A stretch of DNA of 5,715 nucleotides, taken from contig JAURNO010000349.1 of the NCBI GenBank assembly GCA_030830145.1, positions 1-5,715 of the forward strand, written 5' to 3'. The DNA is from Verrucomicrobiota bacterium (GTDB lineage: Bacteria; Verrucomicrobiota; Verrucomicrobiia; Opitutales; Seribacteraceae). The first letter of the stretch is position 1. Each line of letters starts with the position of its first letter. Under the pieces are notes generated by a model. It did no database searches, was not told the DNA's origin, and saw nothing but the letters and a program-made list of their open reading frames with translations. This document shows positions 1 through 5,715 of this stretch, in pieces. The position numbers and the translations under genes are program-made.

Positions 1-1044
1 CCTGCGGAGGATTTCGACAAGTGGGGTGGTGGCCCTGGCCAAACCAATTACGCCACCGCCAAAAATCCGAGCATGAAAGCCTACGCCAAGAAGTACCCGC
101 ACTCCTCCCGGTCCTACGGTGCGTTCGGTCGTGATTTCGTAAAAGAATCGGCCAAGTCGGGCAAACCCTTCTGCCTCTCGATCAGTTTCAAAGCCCCACA
201 CAAACCGGACCAACCTGACCCCCTCTTCGACAAGGTGTACGCGGGCAAGAAGTTCACCAAACCGGCCAACTACGGCCGGGAATACGGCAAACACTTTTCT
301 TTGCAAAGCAAACAGGGCCGCCAATACGAGCGCTTCATCAGTTGGGGCTACCGCGACAAATACGACGAGGTCATGGCAATCTACCACCAAATGGTCCATG
401 GAGTGGACGCAGCCGTGGGTATGGTTCGTGCAGCGGTGAAGGAAGCAGGTGTGGAAAAGAACACAGTCTTCATCTTCACTTCGGACAATGGGTTCTTTTG
501 CGGTTCGCACGGCTATGGATCAAAAGTTCTGCCTTACGAGGAGTCAACCAACGTACCACTCATTATCTATGATCCACGCCACTCCTCCAGTGGCGAGAAT
601 CTGCGTTCCGACGCCCTGACCGCGAATATCGACATGGCCCCAACCATTCTGGACCTGGCGGGCTTGAAGGTGCCCGAAGGGATTGACGGGGTGAGCCTGC
701 TGCCCCTCCTTGACAACCCCAAGGCATCCGTCCGAGAAACAGCTGCTCTGATTAACGTATGGGGACCGAAAGCAGCCCATTCCTACGGGGTGGTCACCAA
801 GGACTACAAATATCTTTACTGGCCCTACGAATCGGGGGAATTCGAGGCAACGGAGGAATTGTACCACTTGGCCAAGGACCCGCACGAATTAATCAACTTG
901 GCTCCGCAAAAAGGAAAAGAACTCAAGAGGATGCGGGGTCGCTACGATGATGCGGTGGAAGCCTGGAGGCACGATGGCGTAGATTACAACGGCTACCAAC
1001 CCTATGGAGATATCTTCGACCGTAAAATTCCATGGAAACCATGA
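1..1044 (+). CDS. Sulfatase (alkaline-phosphatase superfamily, S1 type), N-terminus missing
   Basis: This is the last 347 residues of a sulfatase that hydrolyses sulfate esters, probably outside the cytoplasm. The frame is open from base 1, so the in-frame ATG at 73 is internal and not the start. Numbering from the window edge, a PHKP segment carries a probable active-site His at residue 67. The metal-binding motif TSDNG has Asp162-Asn163, followed by GSHGYGSKVLPYEES with His170 and Lys175, the usual sulfate-contacting positions. A PEGIDGVSLLPLL stretch and a C-terminal DUF4976-like domain follow (KDYKYLYWP, then ELYHLAKDPHELINLA). The layout resembles the choline-sulfatase, iduronate-2-sulfatase and GlcNAc-6-sulfatase-like branches more than the arylsulfatase next door. 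The formylglycine cysteine and the signal peptide must lie upstream, so activity and export cannot be judged here. Substrate is unknown. It is probably co-transcribed with the sulfatase 49 bp downstream. Confidence 0.95.
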   Translation, partial: PAEDFDKWGGGPGQTNYATAKNPSMKAYAKKYPHSSRSYGAFGRDFVKESAKSGKPFCLSISFKAPHKPDQPDPLFDKVYAGKKFTKPANYGREYGKHFSLQSKQGRQYERFISWGYRDKYDEVMAIYHQMVHGVDAAVGMVRAAVKEAGVEKNTVFIFTSDNGFFCGSHGYGSKVLPYEESTNVPLIIYDPRHSSSGENLRSDALTANIDMAPTILDLAGLKVPEGIDGVSLLPLLDNPKASVRETAALINVWGPKAAHSYGVVTKDYKYLYWPYESGEFEATEELYHLAKDPHELINLAPQKGKELKRMRGRYDDAVEAWRHDGVDYNGYQPYGDIFDRKIPWKP

Positions 1045-1093
1045 GAAAACACCTACCCGCGTTGTCCGACTTATAAATTATAAATAAATTTAC
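1045..1093 (+). other. Intersulfatase gap with 22-nt A/T-only leader
   Basis: The 49-bp gap between the two sulfatases ends in a stretch made only of A and T (1071-1092), one base before the ATG of the second gene. There is no Shine-Dalgarno-like purine block. A TATAAA hexamer occurs at 1079-1084, but no -35 element lies at a proper distance: TTGTCC at 1062-1067 is only 11 bp away. There is no terminator-like hairpin with a T-run either. The simplest reading is an intra-operon spacer with an unstructured A/U-rich ribosome landing site, but a weak internal promoter cannot be excluded. Confidence 0.4.
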
Positions 1094-2644
1094 ATGAACT
1101 CCTGCAAATTATTCCTACTCTTACTTGGCACGCTTTTGGCCTGCCAGGCAAAGCGACCCAACATCGTCCTCATTATGGCCGATGACTTGGGCTTTTCCGA
1201 CCTTGGTTGCTATGGATCTGAGATTCAAACGCCCAACTTGGACCGCTTGGCTCAAAACGGCCTTCGTTTTAGCCAGTTCTACAACACGGCCAAATGTCAC
1301 TCCTCGCGCGTCTCTCTCCTGACTGGGCTCTATTGCGATCAAGCCGGTTCCGGTAGCCTAAGTCGTGGAGCAACCATAGCCGAAGTTCTCAAACCTGCCG
1401 GGTATTCCACTTGGATGTCGGGGAAATGGCATTTGAGCAAACAACCGACGGACTTTGGGTTTCAACGCTATTGGGGTCATCTCTCCGGAGCCTGCAACTT
1501 CTTTACAGGGGACAATAGCTTTCGCTTAAACGGAAAGAATTGGCCCATTCCTCAGAGCTTAAACGGTAAGCCTTTCTACACAACCCATGCCATCACTGAC
1601 TTTGCCCTGGACTTTATCAAGGAAGGAGAAATCGACAGTAGTTCCGACCCTTTCCTTCTTTATGTAGCCTACAATGCCCCCCATTATCCTCTTCACGCTC
1701 CCAAGAAGGATGTTCTAAAGTATAATGGTAAATACGACGCCGGATGGGATCAATTAAGGCAGACCAGGTATGCCAAGCAATTGACCACCGGTTTGATTCC
1801 CCGTAAATTCAAGCTTTCCCCCAGAGCCGATCACGTCCCCGCCTGGGATTCGATCAAGGAATCTGAAAAGGCATGGGAAGCCGATCGGATGGAGGTGTTT
1901 GCCGCCATGATCGACGTCATGGATCAAAATATCGGCCGGCTTATTGATGATTTGAAAAAGAGGAAGGTCTTTGACAACACCTTGTTTCTGTTTTGTGCGG
2001 ACAATGGGGGGTGCCCATTCGAACGGACCCGGGGAAGAAACCTTAAACCATGGGATCCCAAATCGTACTGGACCTACGACGCCTCGTGGGCCCAAGCCAG
2101 CAACACGCCCTTCCGGCTCTACAAACAAAACCAGCACGAGGGCGGAATCTCCTCCCCGCTGATCGTTCACTGGCCGGAAGGCTTGAAAACGAAACCTGGA
2201 AGCATAACCCGCCAACCCGGACACCTGATCGACTTCATGGCTACTTTTATCGAGCTCAGCGGTGCCAAATACCCGAAACAAGTTGGGGAGCGCGCAATCG
2301 AACCACTCGAAGGCAAATCCCTCCTTCCCATTTTTCAGGGAGAGGAAAGAGATGGTCATGAAAACCTCTATTTTCACTTCGGTACGGATCGAGCCTTACG
2401 CCAGGGAAATTGGAAACTCGTTTCCGCCAAGGGAGGGAAGTGGGAACTTTACGATCTGGAAAAAGATCGTACGGAACTCAATGATCTCTCTTCAAAGTAT
2501 TCCGACCGAGTGAAGAAGATGTCCGAACTTTGGTTTGATATTGCCAAAAACAAGGAACGATTAAGTAAAAAAGGGTTAAGTCCGGTAAAAAGCACTCACA
2601 AAAAGATATCCTTCCGAAAGGATACCTCTGGCCAAGTAAAGTAG
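1094..2644 (+). CDS. Secreted arylsulfatase-family sulfatase with variant CHSSR motif
   Basis: A complete 516-aa S1-type sulfatase, predicted to hydrolyse sulfate esters in the periplasm or at the cell surface. Residues 1-19 form a signal peptide; LLAC at 14-17 is a loose lipobox, so it may instead be a lipoprotein. The fold markers are in order and match the known catalytic set of Pseudomonas arylsulfatase: Asp30-Asp31 (metal, in MADDLG), Cys68 as the formylglycine precursor, Arg72, Lys111 and His113 (SGKWHL), His197 (APHYPLHAP), Asp303-Asn304 (ADNGG) and Lys344 (RLYKQNQHEGG). This suggests an arylsulfatase A or S1_4-like relative. The maturation motif reads Cys-His-Ser-Ser-Arg, with Ser where Pro or Ala is usual. 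A DUF4976-like C-terminus (NWKLVSAKGGKWELYDLEKD) is followed by a lysine-rich tail from about residue 484. The start is supported by the signal peptide, not by a ribosome site. Substrate is unknown. It is likely in an operon with the preceding sulfatase. Confidence 0.96.
   Translation: MNSCKLFLLLLGTLLACQAKRPNIVLIMADDLGFSDLGCYGSEIQTPNLDRLAQNGLRFSQFYNTAKCHSSRVSLLTGLYCDQAGSGSLSRGATIAEVLKPAGYSTWMSGKWHLSKQPTDFGFQRYWGHLSGACNFFTGDNSFRLNGKNWPIPQSLNGKPFYTTHAITDFALDFIKEGEIDSSSDPFLLYVAYNAPHYPLHAPKKDVLKYNGKYDAGWDQLRQTRYAKQLTTGLIPRKFKLSPRADHVPAWDSIKESEKAWEADRMEVFAAMIDVMDQNIGRLIDDLKKRKVFDNTLFLFCADNGGCPFERTRGRNLKPWDPKSYWTYDASWAQASNTPFRLYKQNQHEGGISSPLIVHWPEGLKTKPGSITRQPGHLIDFMATFIELSGAKYPKQVGERAIEPLEGKSLLPIFQGEERDGHENLYFHFGTDRALRQGNWKLVSAKGGKWELYDLEKDRTELNDLSSKYSDRVKKMSELWFDIAKNKERLSKKGLSPVKSTHKKISFRKDTSGQVK
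2600..2624 (-). terminator. Intrinsic terminator of the PhoX-like gene, inside the sulfatase CDS
   Basis: Read on the minus strand, 28 nt past the stop codon of the PhoX-like gene, there is a perfect 7-bp stem (TATCCTT at 2624-2618 pairing with AAGGATA at 2613-2607). The tetraloop is TCGG. Two bases later comes a run of five T (2604-2600). This is the textbook form of a Rho-independent terminator, although the stem is short and only moderately GC-rich. It lies wholly within the codons for the basic C-terminal tail of the convergent sulfatase (ISFRKDT region). On the plus strand the hairpin has no T-run after it, so it should act only on minus-strand transcripts. Confidence 0.55.
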
Positions 2645-2645
2645 T

Positions 2646-2660
2646 AAAGCCTCAGGCTTT
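2646..2660. terminator. Small hairpin at the convergent gene junction
   Basis: AAAGCC (2646-2651) and GGCTTT (2655-2660) form a perfect 6-bp stem with a TCA loop. It is placed just after the sulfatase stop, and the loop is the stop codon of the minus-strand gene. A-rich and T-rich arms make it a possible weak two-way terminator for the convergent pair. No uninterrupted T-run follows on either strand, so it may only stabilise a 3' end, or be chance. Confidence 0.3.
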
Positions 2661-4007
2661 CGCTTTCCAGGGTCCGATAATCGCTAGGGTCAACCCCTCG
2701 CGTTGCATGTTTACAAAGAGTGTAGATCCATCGGGAGAAAAACAAACTCCGGCGAATTCCCCACTGCTTTTTGCATTTTTAGCCAGTTTGAAAATCTTTC
2801 CCTCAGGTGTAATAACATCTAAAAATTGATCACCCTTTCCGTCTTCGCAAAGAACGAGATCACCCCAAGGGGCTACGGTTAAATTATCACAGTTATCGAC
2901 TAGGTCGGCGTCATTAGGCTCAGCATATAATTCCAGTTTATTACCGGTTAATTTCCATATTTGACCCCTTTGTTTTTTACCGCCATTCGTGCATGCAAAG
3001 TAGACCGAACCTCTTGAGTACCAGATTCCTTCACCGCGTGCAAAGCAAGCTGCTCCATCTTTGTATCCGCGAATTCTCAAGTCATCAATCGGTGATTCAA
3101 CATCACTCATTTCGATCCACTCAATTTCACTGGAATCACCAACCGAAAAAGTTTTTTCAGACCAATTTCTAGTATCCAAACTTGGTTTTCCTTTCACTTT
3201 GAGCGCAAACAGCTTGCCGCCCTCGGCAAGTTTCCCATTCACCTTCGGGACAAATTTGTAAATCAGGCCTTCGTGCCTGTCCTCGGTTTCAAATACATCC
3301 CCCGTCTCAGGGTCAACGGCAACTGCTTCGTGGTTAAACCTCCCCATGGCCTTAAGCGGGACGGGATCAGCAAGAGCCGGTTGATCGGTAACCGGCACGT
3401 CAAAACACCATCCGTGGTCACGAGCCAGGCTTCCGCCGGTTTTTGCGACGGTTTCCTCACAAGTGATCCAGGAATTCCATGGGGTAAGCCCCCCGGCGCA
3501 GTTACGGAGCGTGCCAACAAGGCTAAGGAATTGCCGTACTACTGATTTTTTCTTCATGTCGTAGACAAAAGTGGTTGTTCCTCCCAAACAGGGAGTACCG
3601 GGACCGGAAGCGCGAAAAGCCACTTTGCCCGGATCGTAAAACCGGTCCTGCCCAACCAGATTCATTTTCCCGTTTCCTTTGCCAAAAGGGCCCGTGGAAG
3701 AAGATGCCCCAGGATTGATTTCATGATTGCGCACCACAATTACTTCGTTTCCTTTGCCTGGAAATGCAGCCATTCCGTCCGGACTTCCCGGCAAGATCAA
3801 ACCATCCGACATCGCTTCCCCCGCCCGTCCGATTATGTTGTAGGAAAACCCGTCAGGTAAATCCAGGATTTTTGCGGAATCCGCAAGCAAGGGCCCGTAA
3901 CCACGGGTAATGCGATTTTTTGTATTTTCAGCCGAAAGACTCCGTAAGCCGGAAAACCCGAGGGCAATCGAACTTGAACTTCTCAAAAAAGATCTTCGTG
4001 TATGCAT
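2652..4007 (-). CDS. Tat-exported PhoX-like (DUF839) phosphatase-family protein
   Basis: A complete 451-aa protein of the PhoX/DUF839 beta-propeller family. Characterised PhoX enzymes are calcium- and iron-dependent phosphomonoesterases. The N-terminus TRRSFLR (residues 3-9) is a clear twin-arginine signal, with a short hydrophobic stretch and likely cleavage after Ala26 (SLSA), which fixes the start and implies export of a folded, metal-loaded protein. Family motifs are in order: VVRNHE (91-96), RNCAGGLTPWNSWITCEE (168-185), GRFNHEAVAVDP (222-233), ETEDRHEG (240-247), FACTNGGKKQRGQIWKL (337-353), DNCDNLTVAPWGDLVLCEDG (371-390) and GVCFSPDGSTLFVNMQ (420-435). Cys170 in NCAGG probably corresponds to the iron-ligating Cys of PhoX. 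It is shorter than classical PhoX (roughly 600 residues or more), like the compact forms common in PVC bacteria, so phosphatase activity is inferred and the substrate open. It is convergent with the sulfatase and divergent from the propeller gene. No Shine-Dalgarno sequence or convincing promoter was found. Confidence 0.92.
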   Translation of the reverse strand: MHTRRSFLRSSSSIALGFSGLRSLSAENTKNRITRGYGPLLADSAKILDLPDGFSYNIIGRAGEAMSDGLILPGSPDGMAAFPGKGNEVIVVRNHEINPGASSSTGPFGKGNGKMNLVGQDRFYDPGKVAFRASGPGTPCLGGTTTFVYDMKKKSVVRQFLSLVGTLRNCAGGLTPWNSWITCEETVAKTGGSLARDHGWCFDVPVTDQPALADPVPLKAMGRFNHEAVAVDPETGDVFETEDRHEGLIYKFVPKVNGKLAEGGKLFALKVKGKPSLDTRNWSEKTFSVGDSSEIEWIEMSDVESPIDDLRIRGYKDGAACFARGEGIWYSRGSVYFACTNGGKKQRGQIWKLTGNKLELYAEPNDADLVDNCDNLTVAPWGDLVLCEDGKGDQFLDVITPEGKIFKLAKNAKSSGEFAGVCFSPDGSTLFVNMQREGLTLAIIGPWKAKA

Positions 4008-4117
4008 TCTTTAAAACTAATCCCGCGAAGTCCTATATCGCAATCTTTCTCTAAGGATATTCTTCATTGGGGAAAGCTATCATGAAACCTCTTCGAAAAT
4101 ATATTGATTCGGATAAG

Positions 4118-4145
4118 TTGGAAAATCATCGCATGGAAACATAAT
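4118..4145 (+). promoter_or_regulatory. Candidate sigma70-like promoter for the propeller gene
   Basis: TTGGAA (4118-4123) matches 4 of 6 bases of the -35 consensus, and CATAAT (4140-4145) matches 5 of 6 of the -10, with a 16-bp spacer. Transcription would begin near 4152, giving an untranslated leader of about 33 nt. It lies in the 177-bp A/T-rich divergent region (4008-4184). That region must also hold the promoter of the minus-strand PhoX-like gene, for which I found no good match. No strong operator-like palindrome was seen. PVC promoter consensus may differ, so this is tentative. Confidence 0.35.
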
Positions 4146-4184
4146 TCAATATACCGAATTTAAGCGTACTTTAATCGCACTATT

Positions 4185-5715
4185 ATGAAATACCTCATCC
4201 GAGTTTCAATCCTTGCCCTAACCTCAGTCTTGGCTGTTGCCGCCGACAAACAAAAGAAGGGATACACCCCGCAAGTCGTGGTTCCCGATGAATTGGAAGC
4301 CACCTTGTTTTCACCTAACACTTTGACCCCTTGCGTTGCCTGTATCGGGGTGGCACCGACCGGAGAGGTTTATGCCGGCGTCGATCAATACGGTTCCCTC
4401 GGAAAAGGAGGGGGGAAGGGAAAAATCATTCGGCTTATTGATAAAGATCACGATGGAATACATGACTCCCATACGGTCTACGCGGTGATCGACAACCCCC
4501 GGGGAATCGTCCCAGTTGGCGACAAGCTCTATGTCCTGCATACGAAATGGGGGGAAGGTACCCAATTCGAGGGAATGTTTCTATCCGTTCTTCAGGACAA
4601 GGATGCAGATGGAGTGGCGGATGGCCCGCCCAAGCACTTGGTCAAAGAGATCAGCACCCGCAAATTCAATCAGGCTCGCGGAGTAGATCACACGACCAAT
4701 GGGATACGCATGGGAATTGATGGATGGATCTACGTCGCAGTAGGTGATTTTGGCTTTGTCGATGCCACCGGCACGGACGGAAGGAAACTAACCATGTACG
4801 GGGGGGGGATTATACGAGTGAGACCGGATGGAACGGAGTTGGAAACGTACGCCAATGGCTTGCGCAACATATATGACATCGCGATCGATCCGTTCATGAA
4901 CGTGTTCACCCGCGGGAACACGAATGACGGTGGAGGGTGGAACATGCGGTTCATTCACGAGATTCAAACCGGTGAATATGGCTATCCCAAACTCTTCAAA
5001 CGCTACACCAGTGAGATCATCCCCGCGCTTGTCGACGTGGGAGGAGGGTCGGGAACCGGAGCCATGTTCTTCGAGGAACCGGGTTGGCCCGCAAAATACA
5101 ACGATGTTCCCATGATGTGCGACTGGGGGAGAGGACAATTGTTCATCCACCGGGTCACCCCCGATGGGCCTAGTTTCACGCAGGAACAGGAAAACTTCAT
5201 TAAGTGCGGAAGGATTACCGACGTCGACTGCGATGGTTCCGGTCGCCTTTTCATTGGCAGTTGGAGCAGCTCTGGTTTCAAAGGTGGAACAGCCGGATAT
5301 GTCGCGCGGGTCGTTCCAAAAGGTTGGAAATACAAGGCATTTCCCGATTTGCAAAAACGCAACCCAGTCGACTTGGCCAACCTCCTGACCACTCCCAGCG
5401 CCAAGACCAGGTTGCACGCCCAACAGGAAATCCTGCGCCGCGGAGGGTCGGGCAAGGAGGTTTTGGCGGTGGCCGTCGACAAAAGACTCTCTCCCAGATC
5501 CCGGGTTGCCGCCATCTTCACTTTAAAACAATTACTCGGAACAAAATCTCACAAGGAGCTTTTGAAACTAGTCGACGACCCTGCTGTGGCGGAACATGCC
5601 CTGCGTGCCTTGGCCGACCGTAAAACACAGATGGACGGAATCCCGCAAGCTCCCTTTGCCAAGGCTCTCAACAGTAAGAATCCACGGGTCCAAGTTGCTG
5701 CTGCAGTCGCTCTCG
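4185..5715 (+). CDS. Secreted PVC-type beta-propeller dehydrogenase-like protein with HEAT repeats, C-terminus missing
   Basis: The first 510 residues of a large exported protein that runs off the window. Residues 1-20 form a signal peptide (likely cleavage after AVAA). Residues about 30-385 are a beta-propeller like the 'putative membrane-bound dehydrogenase' N-terminal domain named after Pirellula and Verrucomicrobium, related to NHL and sorbosone dehydrogenase folds. Hallmarks are NPRGIV (104-109), HTTNGIRMGIDGWIYVAVGD (169-188), GLRNIYDIAIDP (225-236), NTNDGGGWNMR (245-255) and GYVARVVPKGW (371-381). Two DxDxDGxxD loops (86-94 and 138-146) probably bind calcium. From about 395, helical HEAT-like repeats begin (RLHAQQEILRRG, RVAAIFTLKQL, RVQVAAAVAL). 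Relatives often end in a CxxCH haem domain; if so it lies beyond the window. The enzyme activity and substrate of the family are not established. The start is set by the signal peptide; no Shine-Dalgarno sequence precedes it. Confidence 0.92.
   Translation, partial: MKYLIRVSILALTSVLAVAADKQKKGYTPQVVVPDELEATLFSPNTLTPCVACIGVAPTGEVYAGVDQYGSLGKGGGKGKIIRLIDKDHDGIHDSHTVYAVIDNPRGIVPVGDKLYVLHTKWGEGTQFEGMFLSVLQDKDADGVADGPPKHLVKEISTRKFNQARGVDHTTNGIRMGIDGWIYVAVGDFGFVDATGTDGRKLTMYGGGIIRVRPDGTELETYANGLRNIYDIAIDPFMNVFTRGNTNDGGGWNMRFIHEIQTGEYGYPKLFKRYTSEIIPALVDVGGGSGTGAMFFEEPGWPAKYNDVPMMCDWGRGQLFIHRVTPDGPSFTQEQENFIKCGRITDVDCDGSGRLFIGSWSSSGFKGGTAGYVARVVPKGWKYKAFPDLQKRNPVDLANLLTTPSAKTRLHAQQEILRRGGSGKEVLAVAVDKRLSPRSRVAAIFTLKQLLGTKSHKELLKLVDDPAVAEHALRALADRKTQMDGIPQAPFAKALNSKNPRVQVAAAVAL

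Noticed and set aside
73..75. ATG at 73 as the start of the first sulfatase.
   Set aside because: The same frame is open and sulfatase-like from base 1, and a start here would lack the metal-binding Asp pair, the formylglycine motif and a signal peptide. The true start is upstream of the window.
1031..1043. Perfect inverted repeat CATGG-AAA-CCATG at the end of the first sulfatase.
   Set aside because: The stem is only 5 bp and no T-run follows. It overlaps the stop codon and fits coding sequence by chance, so it is not called a terminator.
1754..2377. A 207-codon open frame on the minus strand.
   Set aside because: It is antisense to the conserved catalytic part of the arylsulfatase-like gene, and no motif or start signal supports it.
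4008..4060. Promoter for the minus-strand PhoX-like gene (minus-strand TTGCGA with TTAGTT 17 bp later, or TATAGG).
   Set aside because: Each candidate has a poor -10 or no partner at proper spacing, so none was strong enough to annotate.
4332..4343. CxxC pair (Cys50, Cys53) in the propeller protein as a haem-binding site.
   Set aside because: The pair is followed by Ile, not His, so it is not a c-type haem motif. It may be structural only. A CxxCH domain, if present, would be past the window end.
4788..5423. A 211-codon open frame on the minus strand.
   Set aside because: It lies wholly antisense to the propeller gene, whose frame shows clear family motifs throughout. The translation lacks recognisable domains and looks like a codon-bias shadow.

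Overview
The window holds four protein-coding genes, two of them cut by the window edges, and almost no spare DNA. The gene types point to a member of the Planctomycetes-Verrucomicrobia-Chlamydiae (PVC) superphylum, most likely a marine or otherwise polysaccharide-degrading Verrucomicrobiota or Planctomycetota. Three things suggest this: two adjacent secreted S1-type sulfatases, a Tat-exported PhoX/DUF839 protein, and a long secreted beta-propeller protein of the 'membrane-bound dehydrogenase' type (Pirellula/Verrucomicrobium N-terminal domain), which is largely confined to that group. The taxonomic call is inference from gene content; there is no rRNA or other marker here.

Layout: (1) 1-1044, plus strand: the C-terminal two thirds or so of a sulfatase whose catalytic cysteine lies upstream of the window. 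(2) 1045-1093: a 49-bp gap ending in a 22-nt pure A/T run. (3) 1094-2644, plus strand: a complete 516-aa arylsulfatase-family protein with an unusual formylglycine motif (Cys-His-Ser-Ser-Arg). (4) 2652-4007, minus strand: a complete 451-aa Tat-signal PhoX-like (DUF839) protein, convergent with the sulfatase and only 7 bp from it. A good intrinsic terminator for this minus-strand gene (2600-2624) sits inside the last codons of the sulfatase. (5) 4008-4184: a 177-bp divergent intergenic region with a candidate sigma70-like promoter facing right. (6) 4185-5715, plus strand: the first 510 residues of a secreted beta-propeller protein that is entering a HEAT-repeat region where the window ends.

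The two sulfatases are probably co-transcribed and would remove sulfate esters from polysaccharides (or other sulfate esters) outside the cytoplasm. The PhoX-like protein may be a calcium/iron phosphoesterase, and the propeller protein a possible sugar or alcohol dehydrogenase-like subunit. Together they look like a cell-envelope kit for stripping sulfate, and perhaps phosphate, from polymers and oxidising the products. That joint role is inferred from proximity only. No RNA gene, CRISPR array, insertion sequence or attachment site was seen. I see no clearly new system; the best leads are the non-canonical sulfatase motif, the terminator embedded in the convergent gene, and the lack of Shine-Dalgarno sequences at all three visible starts.
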